Positions 1 to 6,069 are shown, numbered from the stretch's first letter. The stretch: 6,708 nucleotides of DNA from JBMNUL01 sp050946255 (GCA_050946255.1 JBMNUL010000141.1:1-6708), one strand, 5' to 3'. Notes: generated by a model from the sequence alone, not told the origin. Numbers and translations are program-made.

Positions 1-800
1 TCGCCGGTGTAGATGACATCTATGCCGTTGGAGGTGCCCAGGCGGTTGCCGCACTGGCATATGGGACCGAATCCATTCCCAAGGTCGACAAGATCGTGGG
101 ACCGGGAAACGTCTATGTTGCGGCTGCCAAGAAGCTTGTCTCGGGAAGTGTAGGGATAGACCTCCAGGCAGGTCCAACAGAGATACTTATCCTCGCGGAC
201 GACACCGCAAATCCGAGATTTGTGGCTTCCGACCTGATTTCCCAGGCCGAGCACGACCCGAACGCCTCGTGCTTCCTGGTAACAGTTGGAGATGACATCG
301 TCGACGACGTCGTGCGCGAGCTGTACGACATCATCCCCACTGCCCCGAAGAGGGACATCATCGAGGCATCCATCGAGAACAACGGTCTCATCGTCGTCTG
401 TCCCAATCTCACGTCTGCGATCAACACCGCCAACGCAATCGCCGTCGAGCATCTTGAGCTCATGGTGGATGACCCGCTCGACATCGTCGGGAGAATCGAC
501 AATGCCGGTGCGATCTTCCTCGGACCATGGACTCCAGTTGCAGTTGGAGATTACATCGCAGGTCCCTCGCACACGCTTCCGACTTCGGGTACCGCCAGGT
601 TCTCCAGTCCTCTGACCACCGATGATTTCGTCAAGAAGAGTTCCGTCATCTACTACTCGTTCCCGGCGCTCATCAAGGATTCCGACGCGCTGATCCCCAT
701 TGCGGACAGCGAGGGATTCAGGATGCATGCCAGGTCTGTGGAGGAGAGGATCGAGTTCGTTAATTCCATCATTGATGGCGAGAAGCAAGGAAAAGAGTGA
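1..800 (+). CDS. hisD: Histidinol dehydrogenase, C-terminal part (5' end outside window)
   Basis: Catalyses the last two steps of histidine synthesis, the NAD-dependent, zinc-dependent oxidation of L-histidinol to L-histidine in the cytosol. The reading frame is open from position 3, so the gene starts upstream. About 265 codons are visible, and roughly 175-180 N-terminal residues are missing compared with the ~430-residue family. Counting the first full codon as residue 1, the zinc ligands of E. coli HisD (Gln259, His262, Asp360, His419) correspond to Gln81 and His84 in SQAEHD, Asp183 and His242. The catalytic Glu-His pair is Glu149-His150 in VEHLEL. The spacing between these residues matches E. 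coli almost exactly, and the family motif KIVGPGNVYV is present near the left edge. The GTG inside that motif (position 96) is an internal Val codon, not a start. The stop is followed 1 nt later by hisC, and the hisC ribosome-binding site lies in the end of hisD. Confidence 0.98.
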   Translation, partial: AGVDDIYAVGGAQAVAALAYGTESIPKVDKIVGPGNVYVAAAKKLVSGSVGIDLQAGPTEILILADDTANPRFVASDLISQAEHDPNASCFLVTVGDDIVDDVVRELYDIIPTAPKRDIIEASIENNGLIVVCPNLTSAINTANAIAVEHLELMVDDPLDIVGRIDNAGAIFLGPWTPVAVGDYIAGPSHTLPTSGTARFSSPLTTDDFVKKSSVIYYSFPALIKDSDALIPIADSEGFRMHARSVEERIEFVNSIIDGEKQGKE

Positions 801-801
801 T

Positions 802-1920
802 ATGCGAAGGTCGAAGATGGTCGAGGGCATGAGCCCATACGATCCCAAGTACATTCCCGCAAAGGTGCTGCTCTCTGCCAACGAGAACCCAGATGACGTT
901 CCCGCCAAGGTCCGCAAGCAGATCTTGGAAAGGATATCGGAGGTTGGCTTCAACAGGTACCCGGCACCTGCGGCGGACAAGCTGAGGGACGCCATCAGCG
1001 AGAATCTCCCGAAGCTGGTGCTCCCGACTCTGGAAGACCATGTGCGCGATTCAATCGGGTTCCCCGAATTCGGAAGGGACAACATCGTCTTGGGAAACGG
1101 CGGCGATGAGCTGCTGTTCAACACGTTCATGCTGTTCGGTGGCCCGGGAAACAAGGTACTTCTGGTTCCCCCATCGTTCTCCGTCTACGACATCGATGCC
1201 GGTCTCACATCCACAGAGGTCGTGAACGTGCCCAGGAACCCCGATTTCTCGATAGACGAGGACGCCGTCATCGCCAGAGCTTCAAAAGAAGATGTGAACC
1301 TCGTCGTCATAACCAGCCCCAACAACCCCACCGGAGATTGCGCGGACGTCCAGTTCGTGAGGAAACTGCTCGAATCGACCGACGCCATCGTCTTGCTAGA
1401 CGAGGCATATGCAGAGTTCTCCGAGAGGACCTGCATCCCGCTGATCGCAGAGTATCCCAACCTCTGCATTCTGCGCACGTTCTCCAAGGCCTACTCCCTT
1501 GCCGGGGTGAGGCTGGGATATATCGTTGCCAATCCGGAGGTCATCTCCTCTTACCTGATGGTCCGCCAGCCTTATTCCGTGGACGCCGTGTCCCAGGTCA
1601 TAGGGCAGACCGTGGTGGAGAACTGCCTTGAATACAGGAACGTCGTCAGGTCGATCATCGTGCGGCGCGAGGAGCTTTACTCCAAGCTCGACTGCATCAA
1701 CGGCGTCGAGGTCTTCCCGAGCAAGTCCAACTTCATGACCGTGCGCGTCAAGGGCGCCGGGAAGGTATGGGAGGCAATGGCCTACGAGGATAGCGTGCTG
1801 GTCAGGGATTTCTCGAGACAGCGATATCTCGAGAACTGCCTGAGGATAACAGTGGGGACCGAAGAGGAGAACGAGAAGATGCTCAACTCCCTGGCCTCCA
1901 ACATAGTTAGGGGGATGTGA
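802..1920 (+). CDS. hisC: Histidinol-phosphate aminotransferase
   Basis: PLP-dependent fold-type I (class I/II) aminotransferase that converts imidazole-acetol phosphate and glutamate to histidinol phosphate and 2-oxoglutarate. With the ATG at 802 it is 372 residues, close to the usual 350-370. Visible motifs are SANENP near residue 30, the PLP-contacting SPNNPTG loop (172-178), LDEAYAEF with Asp200 and Tyr203, the Schiff-base lysine Lys229 in RTFSKAYSLAG, Arg237 in GVRLGY, and the C-terminal substrate-carboxylate arginine Arg348 in LRITVGT. The frame stays open upstream to 700, but that stretch overlaps hisD. The start at 802 has AAGGA (787-791) 10 nt upstream and lies 1 nt after the hisD stop, so it is preferred. 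An ATG at 817 is the alternative but has no comparable ribosome-binding site. hisB begins 1 nt after the hisC stop. The enzyme can also take part in aromatic amino-acid transamination in some bacteria, which the sequence cannot decide. Confidence 0.97.
   Translation: MRRSKMVEGMSPYDPKYIPAKVLLSANENPDDVPAKVRKQILERISEVGFNRYPAPAADKLRDAISENLPKLVLPTLEDHVRDSIGFPEFGRDNIVLGNGGDELLFNTFMLFGGPGNKVLLVPPSFSVYDIDAGLTSTEVVNVPRNPDFSIDEDAVIARASKEDVNLVVITSPNNPTGDCADVQFVRKLLESTDAIVLLDEAYAEFSERTCIPLIAEYPNLCILRTFSKAYSLAGVRLGYIVANPEVISSYLMVRQPYSVDAVSQVIGQTVVENCLEYRNVVRSIIVRREELYSKLDCINGVEVFPSKSNFMTVRVKGAGKVWEAMAYEDSVLVRDFSRQRYLENCLRITVGTEEENEKMLNSLASNIVRGM
1811..1834 (+). repeat. Twin TCTCGAGA palindromes inside hisC
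   Basis: The 8-bp palindrome TCTCGAGA occurs at 1811-1818 and again at 1827-1834, separated by 8 nt. Because each copy is self-complementary, the two can pair into a perfect 8-bp stem with an 8-nt loop in the mRNA. The bases encode the conserved FSR...YLEN region of HisC, so protein constraint and chance can explain it. No role is shown. Confidence 0.4.
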
Positions 1921-1921
1921 G

Positions 1922-2509
1922 ATGCGCGAGGCTTCAGTCAGGCGCACGACCAAGGAAACGGACATCGAGGTCGAGCTCGCTCTCGACGGCAGCGGAGATG
2001 CGGTTTGCGATACGGGGGTTCCCGCTTTCGACCACATCATGCAGGCGTTTGGGCGTCACGGCCTCTTCGACATGAGGGTCGTTGCCAAGGGAGACCTCGA
2101 GATCGATGCACATCACACCGTCGAGGATTGCGGGATTGCCCTTGGGCAGGCCTTCGACCAGGCTCTCGGAGACCGAGCGGGAATCCGCAGGTTCGGAGAT
2201 TGCATCCTCCCCATGGACGAGGCGCTCATCATGGCAGCTGTCGACATCTCCGGCCGTGGCCAGCTGCATTGGGACGTCGATGTGCCAATCGAGATGATCG
2301 GGGTGTTCGACACCTCGCTAGTCAAGGAGTTCGCAGTCGCCCTCTGCACCAACATGGGCATGACCCTGCATGTGAGGAAACTTGCAGGCGAGAACACCCA
2401 CCACATCATGGAAGCCACGATGAAGGCGATTGGCAGGGCGGTTTCCGAAGCGGTGTCCATCGACCCGAGGAGAGAGGGTCAGATTCCCTCCACCAAGGGA
2501 ACGATTTGA
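1922..2509 (+). CDS. hisB: Imidazoleglycerol-phosphate dehydratase (monofunctional)
   Basis: Manganese-dependent dehydratase that turns imidazole-glycerol phosphate into imidazole-acetol phosphate, the substrate of HisC. At 195 residues it is the monofunctional form. It lacks the N-terminal HAD phosphatase domain of the enteric bifunctional HisB, so histidinol-phosphate phosphatase must be encoded elsewhere. The metal-binding motifs of this internally duplicated fold are present: FDHIMQAFGRHG with His38 and His46, HHTVED with His64, His65 and Glu68, MDEALI with Glu100, and the second-half THHIMEA with His160, His161 and Glu164. The C-terminus ends in the family signature IPSTKG. The ATG at 1922 lies 1 nt after the hisC stop and has a strong AGGGGG (1909-1914) 7 nt upstream. 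An 88-bp gap, the longest within the operon, follows before hisH. Confidence 0.97.
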   Translation: MREASVRRTTKETDIEVELALDGSGDAVCDTGVPAFDHIMQAFGRHGLFDMRVVAKGDLEIDAHHTVEDCGIALGQAFDQALGDRAGIRRFGDCILPMDEALIMAAVDISGRGQLHWDVDVPIEMIGVFDTSLVKEFAVALCTNMGMTLHVRKLAGENTHHIMEATMKAIGRAVSEAVSIDPRREGQIPSTKGTI

Positions 2510-2533
2510 TAGCGGAACAGCGCAGGCTCAATG

Positions 2534-2562
2534 CCTTTTCCCTTCTGGAAAGGATGGAAAGG
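2534..2562 (+). other. Possible alternative hairpins in the hisB-hisH gap
   Basis: The 88-bp gap between hisB and hisH contains CCTTTTCC (2534-2541) followed by two exact copies of GGAAAGG (2547-2553 and 2556-2562). Either copy can pair with the upstream arm, with one bulged T, so the two short hairpins are mutually exclusive. No T-tract follows, so this is not an intrinsic terminator. The GGAAAGG copies also look like ribosome-binding sites, but no good start codon lies at the right distance from either. The structure is weak, and a role in RNA processing or in tuning hisH translation is only a guess. Confidence 0.3.
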
Positions 2563-2584
2563 GATTCTGCGTTCTCCAATTATC

Positions 2585-2590
2585 GGGGGA
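2585..2590 (+). promoter_or_regulatory. Ribosome-binding site fixing the hisH start
   Basis: GGGGGA lies 7 nt before the ATG at 2598. The hisH frame is open back to 2430 inside hisB, and this site together with the family-typical N-terminus MAIAVIDY decides the start. Confidence 0.7.
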
Positions 2591-2597
2591 ATTTCAT

Positions 2598-3236
2598 ATG
2601 GCTATTGCGGTGATCGATTATTGCAAGGGAAACCTTCGAAGCGTTCAGAAGGGTCTCGAATCTGTTGGGGGAGTGGCGGTTATTACCTCAGACCCCGATG
2701 AGGTATCGAGGTCCGAGGCGCTCGTGTTGCCAGGCGTTGGGGCATTTGCCGACGCCTCCGATACTATGCTCCAGACGGGCCTCATGGATGCCGTCCGCGA
2801 GTCGATAAAGAGAGGTGTCCCCTTCTTGGGTATCTGCCTTGGGCTGCATCTTCTTTTCGATTATGGTGAAGAGGGTGGAGACGGGCATTCCGAGGGACTT
2901 GGAATTCTCAGGGGGTACAGTGGCAAGCTCGATGCCTTCACCCCGGAAGGCCAGAAGGTCAAGATTCCCCATGTGGGCTGGAACACAGTGGATTATGCAA
3001 GGGATTGCGAGCTTATGCACGGGGTCCCAGACCATTCGCACTTCTACTTCACCCACTCCTACCAGTGCAATCCGACAGACTCCTCCGTGGTTGTCGCCAC
3101 GACAACACATGGAACGGAGTTCACGTCTGCAGTGGCCTCTGACAATGTGTTCGGGGTGCAATTCCACCCAGAGAAATCCTCTGCGCTTGGGATGAAAGTG
3201 CTCTCCAATTTCGTTTCGATAGTGCGCAGGTCCTAG
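2598..3236 (+). CDS. hisH: Imidazole glycerol phosphate synthase, glutamine amidotransferase subunit
   Basis: Class I (triad) glutaminase subunit of IGP synthase. It hydrolyses glutamine and passes ammonia through the HisF barrel, where PRFAR is converted to imidazole-glycerol phosphate and AICAR. The protein is 212 residues, normal for HisH. The nucleophile is Cys80 in FLGICLG, and the other triad members are His190 and Glu192 in VQFHPEKS. The oxyanion-strand motif LPGVGAF is at 44-50, and the HisF-facing motifs IPHVGWN (123-129) and FYFTHSY (149-155) are present. The N-terminal strand reads IDYCKGNLRSV, where many homologues have DYGxGN, and the residues after the nucleophile read GLHLLF where many have GMQLLF. 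Both are conservative variants away from the triad. hisA follows after 26 bp and the partner hisF lies two genes downstream. Confidence 0.97.
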   Translation: MAIAVIDYCKGNLRSVQKGLESVGGVAVITSDPDEVSRSEALVLPGVGAFADASDTMLQTGLMDAVRESIKRGVPFLGICLGLHLLFDYGEEGGDGHSEGLGILRGYSGKLDAFTPEGQKVKIPHVGWNTVDYARDCELMHGVPDHSHFYFTHSYQCNPTDSSVVVATTTHGTEFTSAVASDNVFGVQFHPEKSSALGMKVLSNFVSIVRRS

Positions 3237-3262
3237 GCCCGCATCTGCTTCGGAGGAACGCG

Positions 3263-3994
3263 ATGATTTTCTTTCCTGCAATAGACATCCTCGAGGGACG
3301 GGCGGTCAGGCTCGCCCAGGGTTCTTATTCCGACGTGACTACGTACAACCCGGACCCAGTCGATCAGGCACGTGTGTTCGCCGACGCCGGGGCCGAGTGG
3401 ATTCACATCGTGGATCTCGATGGTGCGAAGACCGGCAAGACCGAGAACCACAAGACCATAGAGAGGATCTTGTCCAGCGTGGATATCGGGATCGAGGTCG
3501 GCGGAGGAATCCGGGAGCTGGAGACGATAGGAAAGTACGTCGAGGCCGGAGCCAGGCGGATTGTCCTCGGGACCAAGCTCGCGACCGACCCGGAGTTCGT
3601 GGAGAGAGCAGTGGAGGAGTTCGGCGAGTTTCTCGTGGCGGGTATCGACGCCAGGGACGGTCGGGTCTCGATTTCCGGATGGACCGACGACCAGGCCATC
3701 ATGGCTGACGACCTCGTCGCCAAGCTCCCAGAGATGGGGATTTCCCACCTTGTGTTCACCGACATCTCAAACGATGGGATGCAAACTGGAATAGACGTCG
3801 ACAGGTACCTTGAGATCTCCAAGATCGCGGGCTTCCCAGTTGTCGCCTCTGGAGGCGTGGCGGGTATCGAAGACGTTCGCGCGCTCGCTGCCCATCCCGA
3901 GGCAATAGAGGGCGTCATTTCCGGAAAGGCCATATACGAGGGAAAGCTGGATTTGGAAGAGGCGCTCAAGGCCTCCTCTGGAGAATCGAGGTAG
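3263..3994 (+). CDS. hisA: ProFAR isomerase (HisA)
   Basis: (Beta-alpha)8-barrel enzyme that performs the Amadori rearrangement of ProFAR to PRFAR. It has 243 residues, the usual length. The two catalytic aspartates are Asp8 in FPAIDIL and Asp129 in AGIDARDG. The two phosphate-binding loops are VGGGIR (79-84) and ASGGV (195-199), with GKAIYEG at 221-227. The start ATG has a canonical GGAGGA (3252-3257) 5 nt upstream. Streptomyces and Mycobacterium carry the dual HisA/TrpF enzyme PriA in this position. Here the residue two before the active-site Trp140 is Ser (SISGW), as I recall for E. coli HisA (AVSGW), and not the Arg of PriA (RGW). I therefore read it as an ordinary HisA, although a second TrpF activity cannot be excluded from sequence. 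hisF starts 2 nt after the hisA stop. Confidence 0.96.
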   Translation: MIFFPAIDILEGRAVRLAQGSYSDVTTYNPDPVDQARVFADAGAEWIHIVDLDGAKTGKTENHKTIERILSSVDIGIEVGGGIRELETIGKYVEAGARRIVLGTKLATDPEFVERAVEEFGEFLVAGIDARDGRVSISGWTDDQAIMADDLVAKLPEMGISHLVFTDISNDGMQTGIDVDRYLEISKIAGFPVVASGGVAGIEDVRALAAHPEAIEGVISGKAIYEGKLDLEEALKASSGESR

Positions 3995-3996
3995 AA

Positions 3997-4788
3997 ATGC
4001 TCACAAAGAGGGTCATACCCTGCCTGGACGTAAAGGACGGGCGTGTTGTGAAGGGAGTCAACTTCGTGAACCTGCGCGATGCGGGAGACCCTGTTGAACT
4101 CGCTTCCGAATACGACAAGGCGGGTGCAGACGAAGTCGTCTTCCTTGACATCACCGCCACCGCCGAGGGCCGGAAGACAACGATAGAGATGGCATCCCGT
4201 GCCAGCGAGGAGCTGCATATTCCCTTCACCGTTGGCGGGGGCTTCACCGATGTCGAGTCGATCAGGGAGATGATCGCCGCTGGTGCCGACAAGGTATCGG
4301 TGAACTCCGCGGCGGTGAAAGACCCAACACTCATCACGAGAGCCGCCGAGGCCTTTGGGTCGCAGGCAATCATCTGCGCAATCGATGCGAAGGCGGTCGA
4401 CGGCGTGGACGGAAAGTGGACCGTCTATGTAAAGGGCGGACGCGAGGACACGGGAATCGACGCTGTGGAATGGGCGCGCGAGGCTGCCAGGAGGGGCGCG
4501 GGGGAGATTCTGCTCACCTCCATGGACAGGGACGGCTCGAAGATCGGTTTCGACATCCCGCTCACCCGAGCAGTTGCAGAGGCCGTGGACATCCCGGTCA
4601 TCGCCTCTGGGGGAGTCGGCGAGCTGGAGCACTTCTCCCAGGGTATCCTCGAGGGCAAGGCCGATGCCGTCCTCGCCGCCAGCGTCTTCCATTTCGGGGA
4701 GCTTTCCATCAAGCAGGTCAAGGAGCACATGGCCTCATGCGGTATTCCGGTGAGGCCCTTGAACGAGGTTGCATATGACGAGATCTAG
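3997..4788 (+). CDS. hisF: Imidazole glycerol phosphate synthase, cyclase subunit
   Basis: Synthase/cyclase subunit of IGP synthase. It uses ammonia delivered by HisH to convert PRFAR to imidazole-glycerol phosphate and AICAR. The (beta-alpha)8 barrel is related to HisA. It has 263 residues, slightly above the usual 250-258. Catalytic Asp11 (PCLDVKDG) and Asp130 (CAIDAK) fall at the same numbers as in Thermotoga HisF. The ammonia-channel gate residues Arg5, Glu46, Lys99 and Glu170 (family Glu167) are conserved. The phosphate loops FTVGGGFTD and IASGGVG and the HFGE motif near residue 232 are present. Most of the extra length is a few residues around 134-140 plus a short C-terminal tail after PVRP. 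The tail is encoded partly in DNA shared with the first codons of hisI, with a 14-nt overlap. The ATG follows GAGG (3988-3991), 5 nt upstream. Confidence 0.98.
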   Translation: MLTKRVIPCLDVKDGRVVKGVNFVNLRDAGDPVELASEYDKAGADEVVFLDITATAEGRKTTIEMASRASEELHIPFTVGGGFTDVESIREMIAAGADKVSVNSAAVKDPTLITRAAEAFGSQAIICAIDAKAVDGVDGKWTVYVKGGREDTGIDAVEWAREAARRGAGEILLTSMDRDGSKIGFDIPLTRAVAEAVDIPVIASGGVGELEHFSQGILEGKADAVLAASVFHFGELSIKQVKEHMASCGIPVRPLNEVAYDEI

Positions 4789-5143
4789 CGGAGACGGATT
4801 CGAGCTGAAGTTCTCTGAGAGCGTGGGCATAGACGACCTGAACTTCGATGACAGGGGTTTGATTCCCGCTATTGTCCAGGATTGCAGTACAGGCGAGGTA
4901 TTGATGATGGCCTGGATGAACGAGGAGTCCATCCGTCTCACCTTCGAGACCGGTCTCACGTGGTTCTGGTCGCGCAGCCGTGGAAAACTCTGGAACAAGG
5001 GCGAGACGAGCGGAAACGTCCAACATGTCGTCTCAATCGCAGCTGACTGCGATTGCGATTGCCTTCTCGTGGAAGTCGACCCCGCGGGACCTGCATGCCA
5101 CACCGGGAACAACAGCTGCTTCTACAGAGATTTGGTTCAGTGA
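4775..5143 (+). CDS. hisI: Phosphoribosyl-AMP cyclohydrolase
   Basis: Zinc- and magnesium-dependent enzyme that opens the adenine ring of PR-AMP to give ProFAR. It is a stand-alone 122-residue protein, not the HisIE fusion of enterics. Conserved blocks include LIPAIVQD, VLMMAWMNEES, and the region from WFWSRSR through LWNKGETSGN. The metal site is visible as Asp91-Cys92-Asp93-Cys94-Asp95-Cys96, followed by GPACHTGNNSCF with Cys108, His109 and Cys115. By comparison with archaeal HisI, Cys92, Cys108 and Cys115 should bind zinc and Asp91, Asp93 and Asp95 magnesium. Cys94 and Cys96 are extra, since other family members usually have small or polar residues there. The ATG at 4775 overlaps the end of hisF by 14 nt and has GAGG (4765-4768) 6 nt upstream. 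A TTG two codons earlier is less likely. hisE follows after 43 bp. Confidence 0.96.
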   Translation: MTRSSGDGFELKFSESVGIDDLNFDDRGLIPAIVQDCSTGEVLMMAWMNEESIRLTFETGLTWFWSRSRGKLWNKGETSGNVQHVVSIAADCDCDCLLVEVDPAGPACHTGNNSCFYRDLVQ

Positions 5144-5172
5144 GCTAATAGCCAAGACCTTGCCGTCTATTT

Positions 5173-5178
5173 GGGAGG
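5173..5178 (+). promoter_or_regulatory. Ribosome-binding site fixing the hisE start
   Basis: GGGAGG lies 8 nt before the ATG at 5187. The hisE frame is open much further upstream, overlapping hisI out of frame. This site and the normal HisE length decide the start. Confidence 0.7.
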
Positions 5179-5186
5179 CATTTCAC

Positions 5187-5504
5187 ATGGGATACAAGAC
5201 AGAGAACGTCAAACCGGGCGATATAGGGGAAACCCTCACGAAGCTGGCCGCCACGATCCATCAGAGGTGGGAGGCCTCCGAAGAGGTCAGCTATACATCT
5301 AGGTTGCTCAACGGCCCAGAGGAGAAGCTCCAGAAGAAGGTCGGCGAGGAGGCAATCGAGACCATCTTGGCAGCCGATAAAGGTGACGAGGAACATATCA
5401 GGTACGAGGCTGCAGACCTCGTGTACCACCTGATGGTCTTGCTCGAAAAGCACGGTATCTCAATTTCGGATCTTGCCGGAGAGCTGAACGCGAGGATGAA
5501 GTGA
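5187..5504 (+). CDS. hisE: Phosphoribosyl-ATP pyrophosphatase
   Basis: Hydrolyses PR-ATP to PR-AMP and pyrophosphate, the second step of the pathway, in the cytosol. It is a small all-alpha protein of the MazG-like NTP pyrophosphohydrolase superfamily. The 105-residue length is typical of stand-alone HisE. The family core is clear: a SYTSRLL segment, then EEKLQKKVGEEAIET (45-59), whose Glu54, Glu55 and Glu58 supply the magnesium-binding acidic face, and YEAADLVYHLMVLL (73-86), which contributes Glu74 and Asp77. The gene is intact and separate from hisI, and the 43-bp gap and good ribosome-binding site argue against a broken hisIE fusion. Its place after hisI differs from the hisE-hisG pairing of Corynebacterium and Mycobacterium. 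Its TGA stop overlaps the GTG start of the next gene in the sequence GTGA. Confidence 0.96.
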   Translation: MGYKTENVKPGDIGETLTKLAATIHQRWEASEEVSYTSRLLNGPEEKLQKKVGEEAIETILAADKGDEEHIRYEAADLVYHLMVLLEKHGISISDLAGELNARMK

Positions 5505-5959
5505 ATACCCCTGACGGAGAAGACATCCACGACGGCGTGGACGGGAACCAGCGCAGCGAAGTAGATTCCCCATCGCAATCTGGTGAAGACCTGGTTGTCG
5601 TGGGCGACTCGCATCCTTCCCATGTCTCAAGTCCGGGGGTCGAAGTCTTCGTTGAGGAAACCGAGGAGGATGCTTCCGGCTCTGAGAAAGCTGATGAAAA
5701 ATCGGGCGGGACCGAGCCAAGTTCCAGTGGTGGCAAGGCAGAGGCATCTCCAAGAAAGGGCAAGAAGAGGGGCGGCTACTTTGCAGACGAGCCGGAATAC
5801 GAGAAGCTCACAGAGGAGAGGGCACGCGAGCAGCTGGAAGATCTCAAGACCCCGATGGGAAGGGCCCAACAGGTCGTGCTTGCCATCGTGATAATCCTGC
5901 TCGCGACCGGATTCGTATATTTGCTCTGTTTTTGGGGAATCATTCCCGCACTGCCCTGA
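5501..5959 (+). CDS. Acidic single-pass membrane protein of unknown function
   Basis: I do not recognise this 152-residue protein. Residues 1-80 are hydrophilic, rich in Asp, Glu, Ser and Gly, and probably disordered. A basic patch, PRKGKKRGG, sits at 84-92. A charged, probably helical stretch, EYEKLTEERAREQLEDL, covers 99-115. One strong transmembrane segment spans about 124-147, rich in Val, Ile, Leu and Phe, and only a few residues follow it. By the positive-inside rule the N-terminal 120 residues should be cytoplasmic, with the C-terminus at the outer face, like a tail-anchored protein. The start is GTG, overlapping the hisE stop as GTGA, with GAGG (5492-5495) 5 nt upstream, so translation is probably coupled to hisE. 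No terminator lies between them. A histidine-related role is suggested only by position; it may simply ride on the operon. Confidence 0.82.
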   Translation: MNTPDGEDIHDGVDGNQRSEVDSPSQSGEDLVVVGDSHPSHVSSPGVEVFVEETEEDASGSEKADEKSGGTEPSSSGGKAEASPRKGKKRGGYFADEPEYEKLTEERAREQLEDLKTPMGRAQQVVLAIVIILLATGFVYLLCFWGIIPALP

Positions 5960-6004
5960 TTTTTCAATAGTTTTTGATAATATCTTTAATGGGCCGAGAT
6001 GGAC

Positions 6005-6032
6005 TTGCAAAATTTCCCCGCCATCTCATTAT
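6005..6032 (+). promoter_or_regulatory. Possible promoter for the downstream membrane gene
   Basis: TTGCAA (6005-6010) and CATTAT (6027-6032), 16 bp apart, each match four of six bases of the bacterial -35 and -10 consensus. Transcription would begin near 6040, leaving a leader of about 35 nt before the GTG at 6075. A second set of boxes upstream, TTGATA (5974-5979) or GATAAT (5976-5981), is closer to consensus singly but has no partner at the right spacing. The call rests mainly on position and AT-richness. Confidence 0.3.
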
Positions 6033-6064
6033 TAAACTTTCGATTCGACTTACGATTTTTCGAT

Positions 6065-6069
6065 GGGAG
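6065..6069 (+). promoter_or_regulatory. Ribosome-binding site that favours the GTG start at 6075
   Basis: GGGAG lies 5 nt before GTG at 6075. The in-frame ATG at 6063 overlaps this site and has no purine-rich sequence of its own upstream, where the bases are mostly T and C. The later GTG is therefore the better start. Confidence 0.55.

Noticed and set aside
96..98. Position 96 as a start codon for hisD.
   Set aside because: The frame is open to the window edge and encodes conserved HisD sequence before it. This GTG is the Val of the KIVGPGN motif.
1396..2040. A 214-codon minus-strand open frame over the hisC-hisB junction.
   Set aside because: Antisense to well-supported genes, low-complexity translation, no plausible ribosome-binding site or family.
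2531..2620. Possible leader peptide in the hisB-hisH gap, from ATG at 2531 or ATG at 2554.
   Set aside because: Neither start has a ribosome-binding site at a normal distance, and the encoded peptides contain no run of His codons as expected for his attenuation.
3403..4728. A 441-codon open frame on the minus strand across hisA and hisF.
   Set aside because: It is antisense to two genes with all catalytic residues intact, its translation has no recognisable domain, and codon bias on the + strand explains the absence of stops.
5144..5186. AATAG/CTATT inverted repeat before the hisE ribosome-binding site.
   Set aside because: A 5-bp AT-rich stem with a 15-nt interior is within chance expectation for a gap of this length.
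4980..5504. A long frame that overlaps hisI and runs into hisE, suggesting a frameshifted hisIE fusion.
   Set aside because: hisI ends normally after SCFYRDL, hisE has its own start and GGGAGG site, and both have stand-alone lengths. The overlap with hisI is out of frame and gives a nonsense translation.
5935..5975. Possible intrinsic terminator: GGGAA-TCA-TTCCC (5935-5947) followed by T-runs.
   Set aside because: The stem is only 5 bp, lies inside the coding sequence, and the first T-run begins about 12 nt after it. Real terminators have the T-tract directly after a stronger stem.
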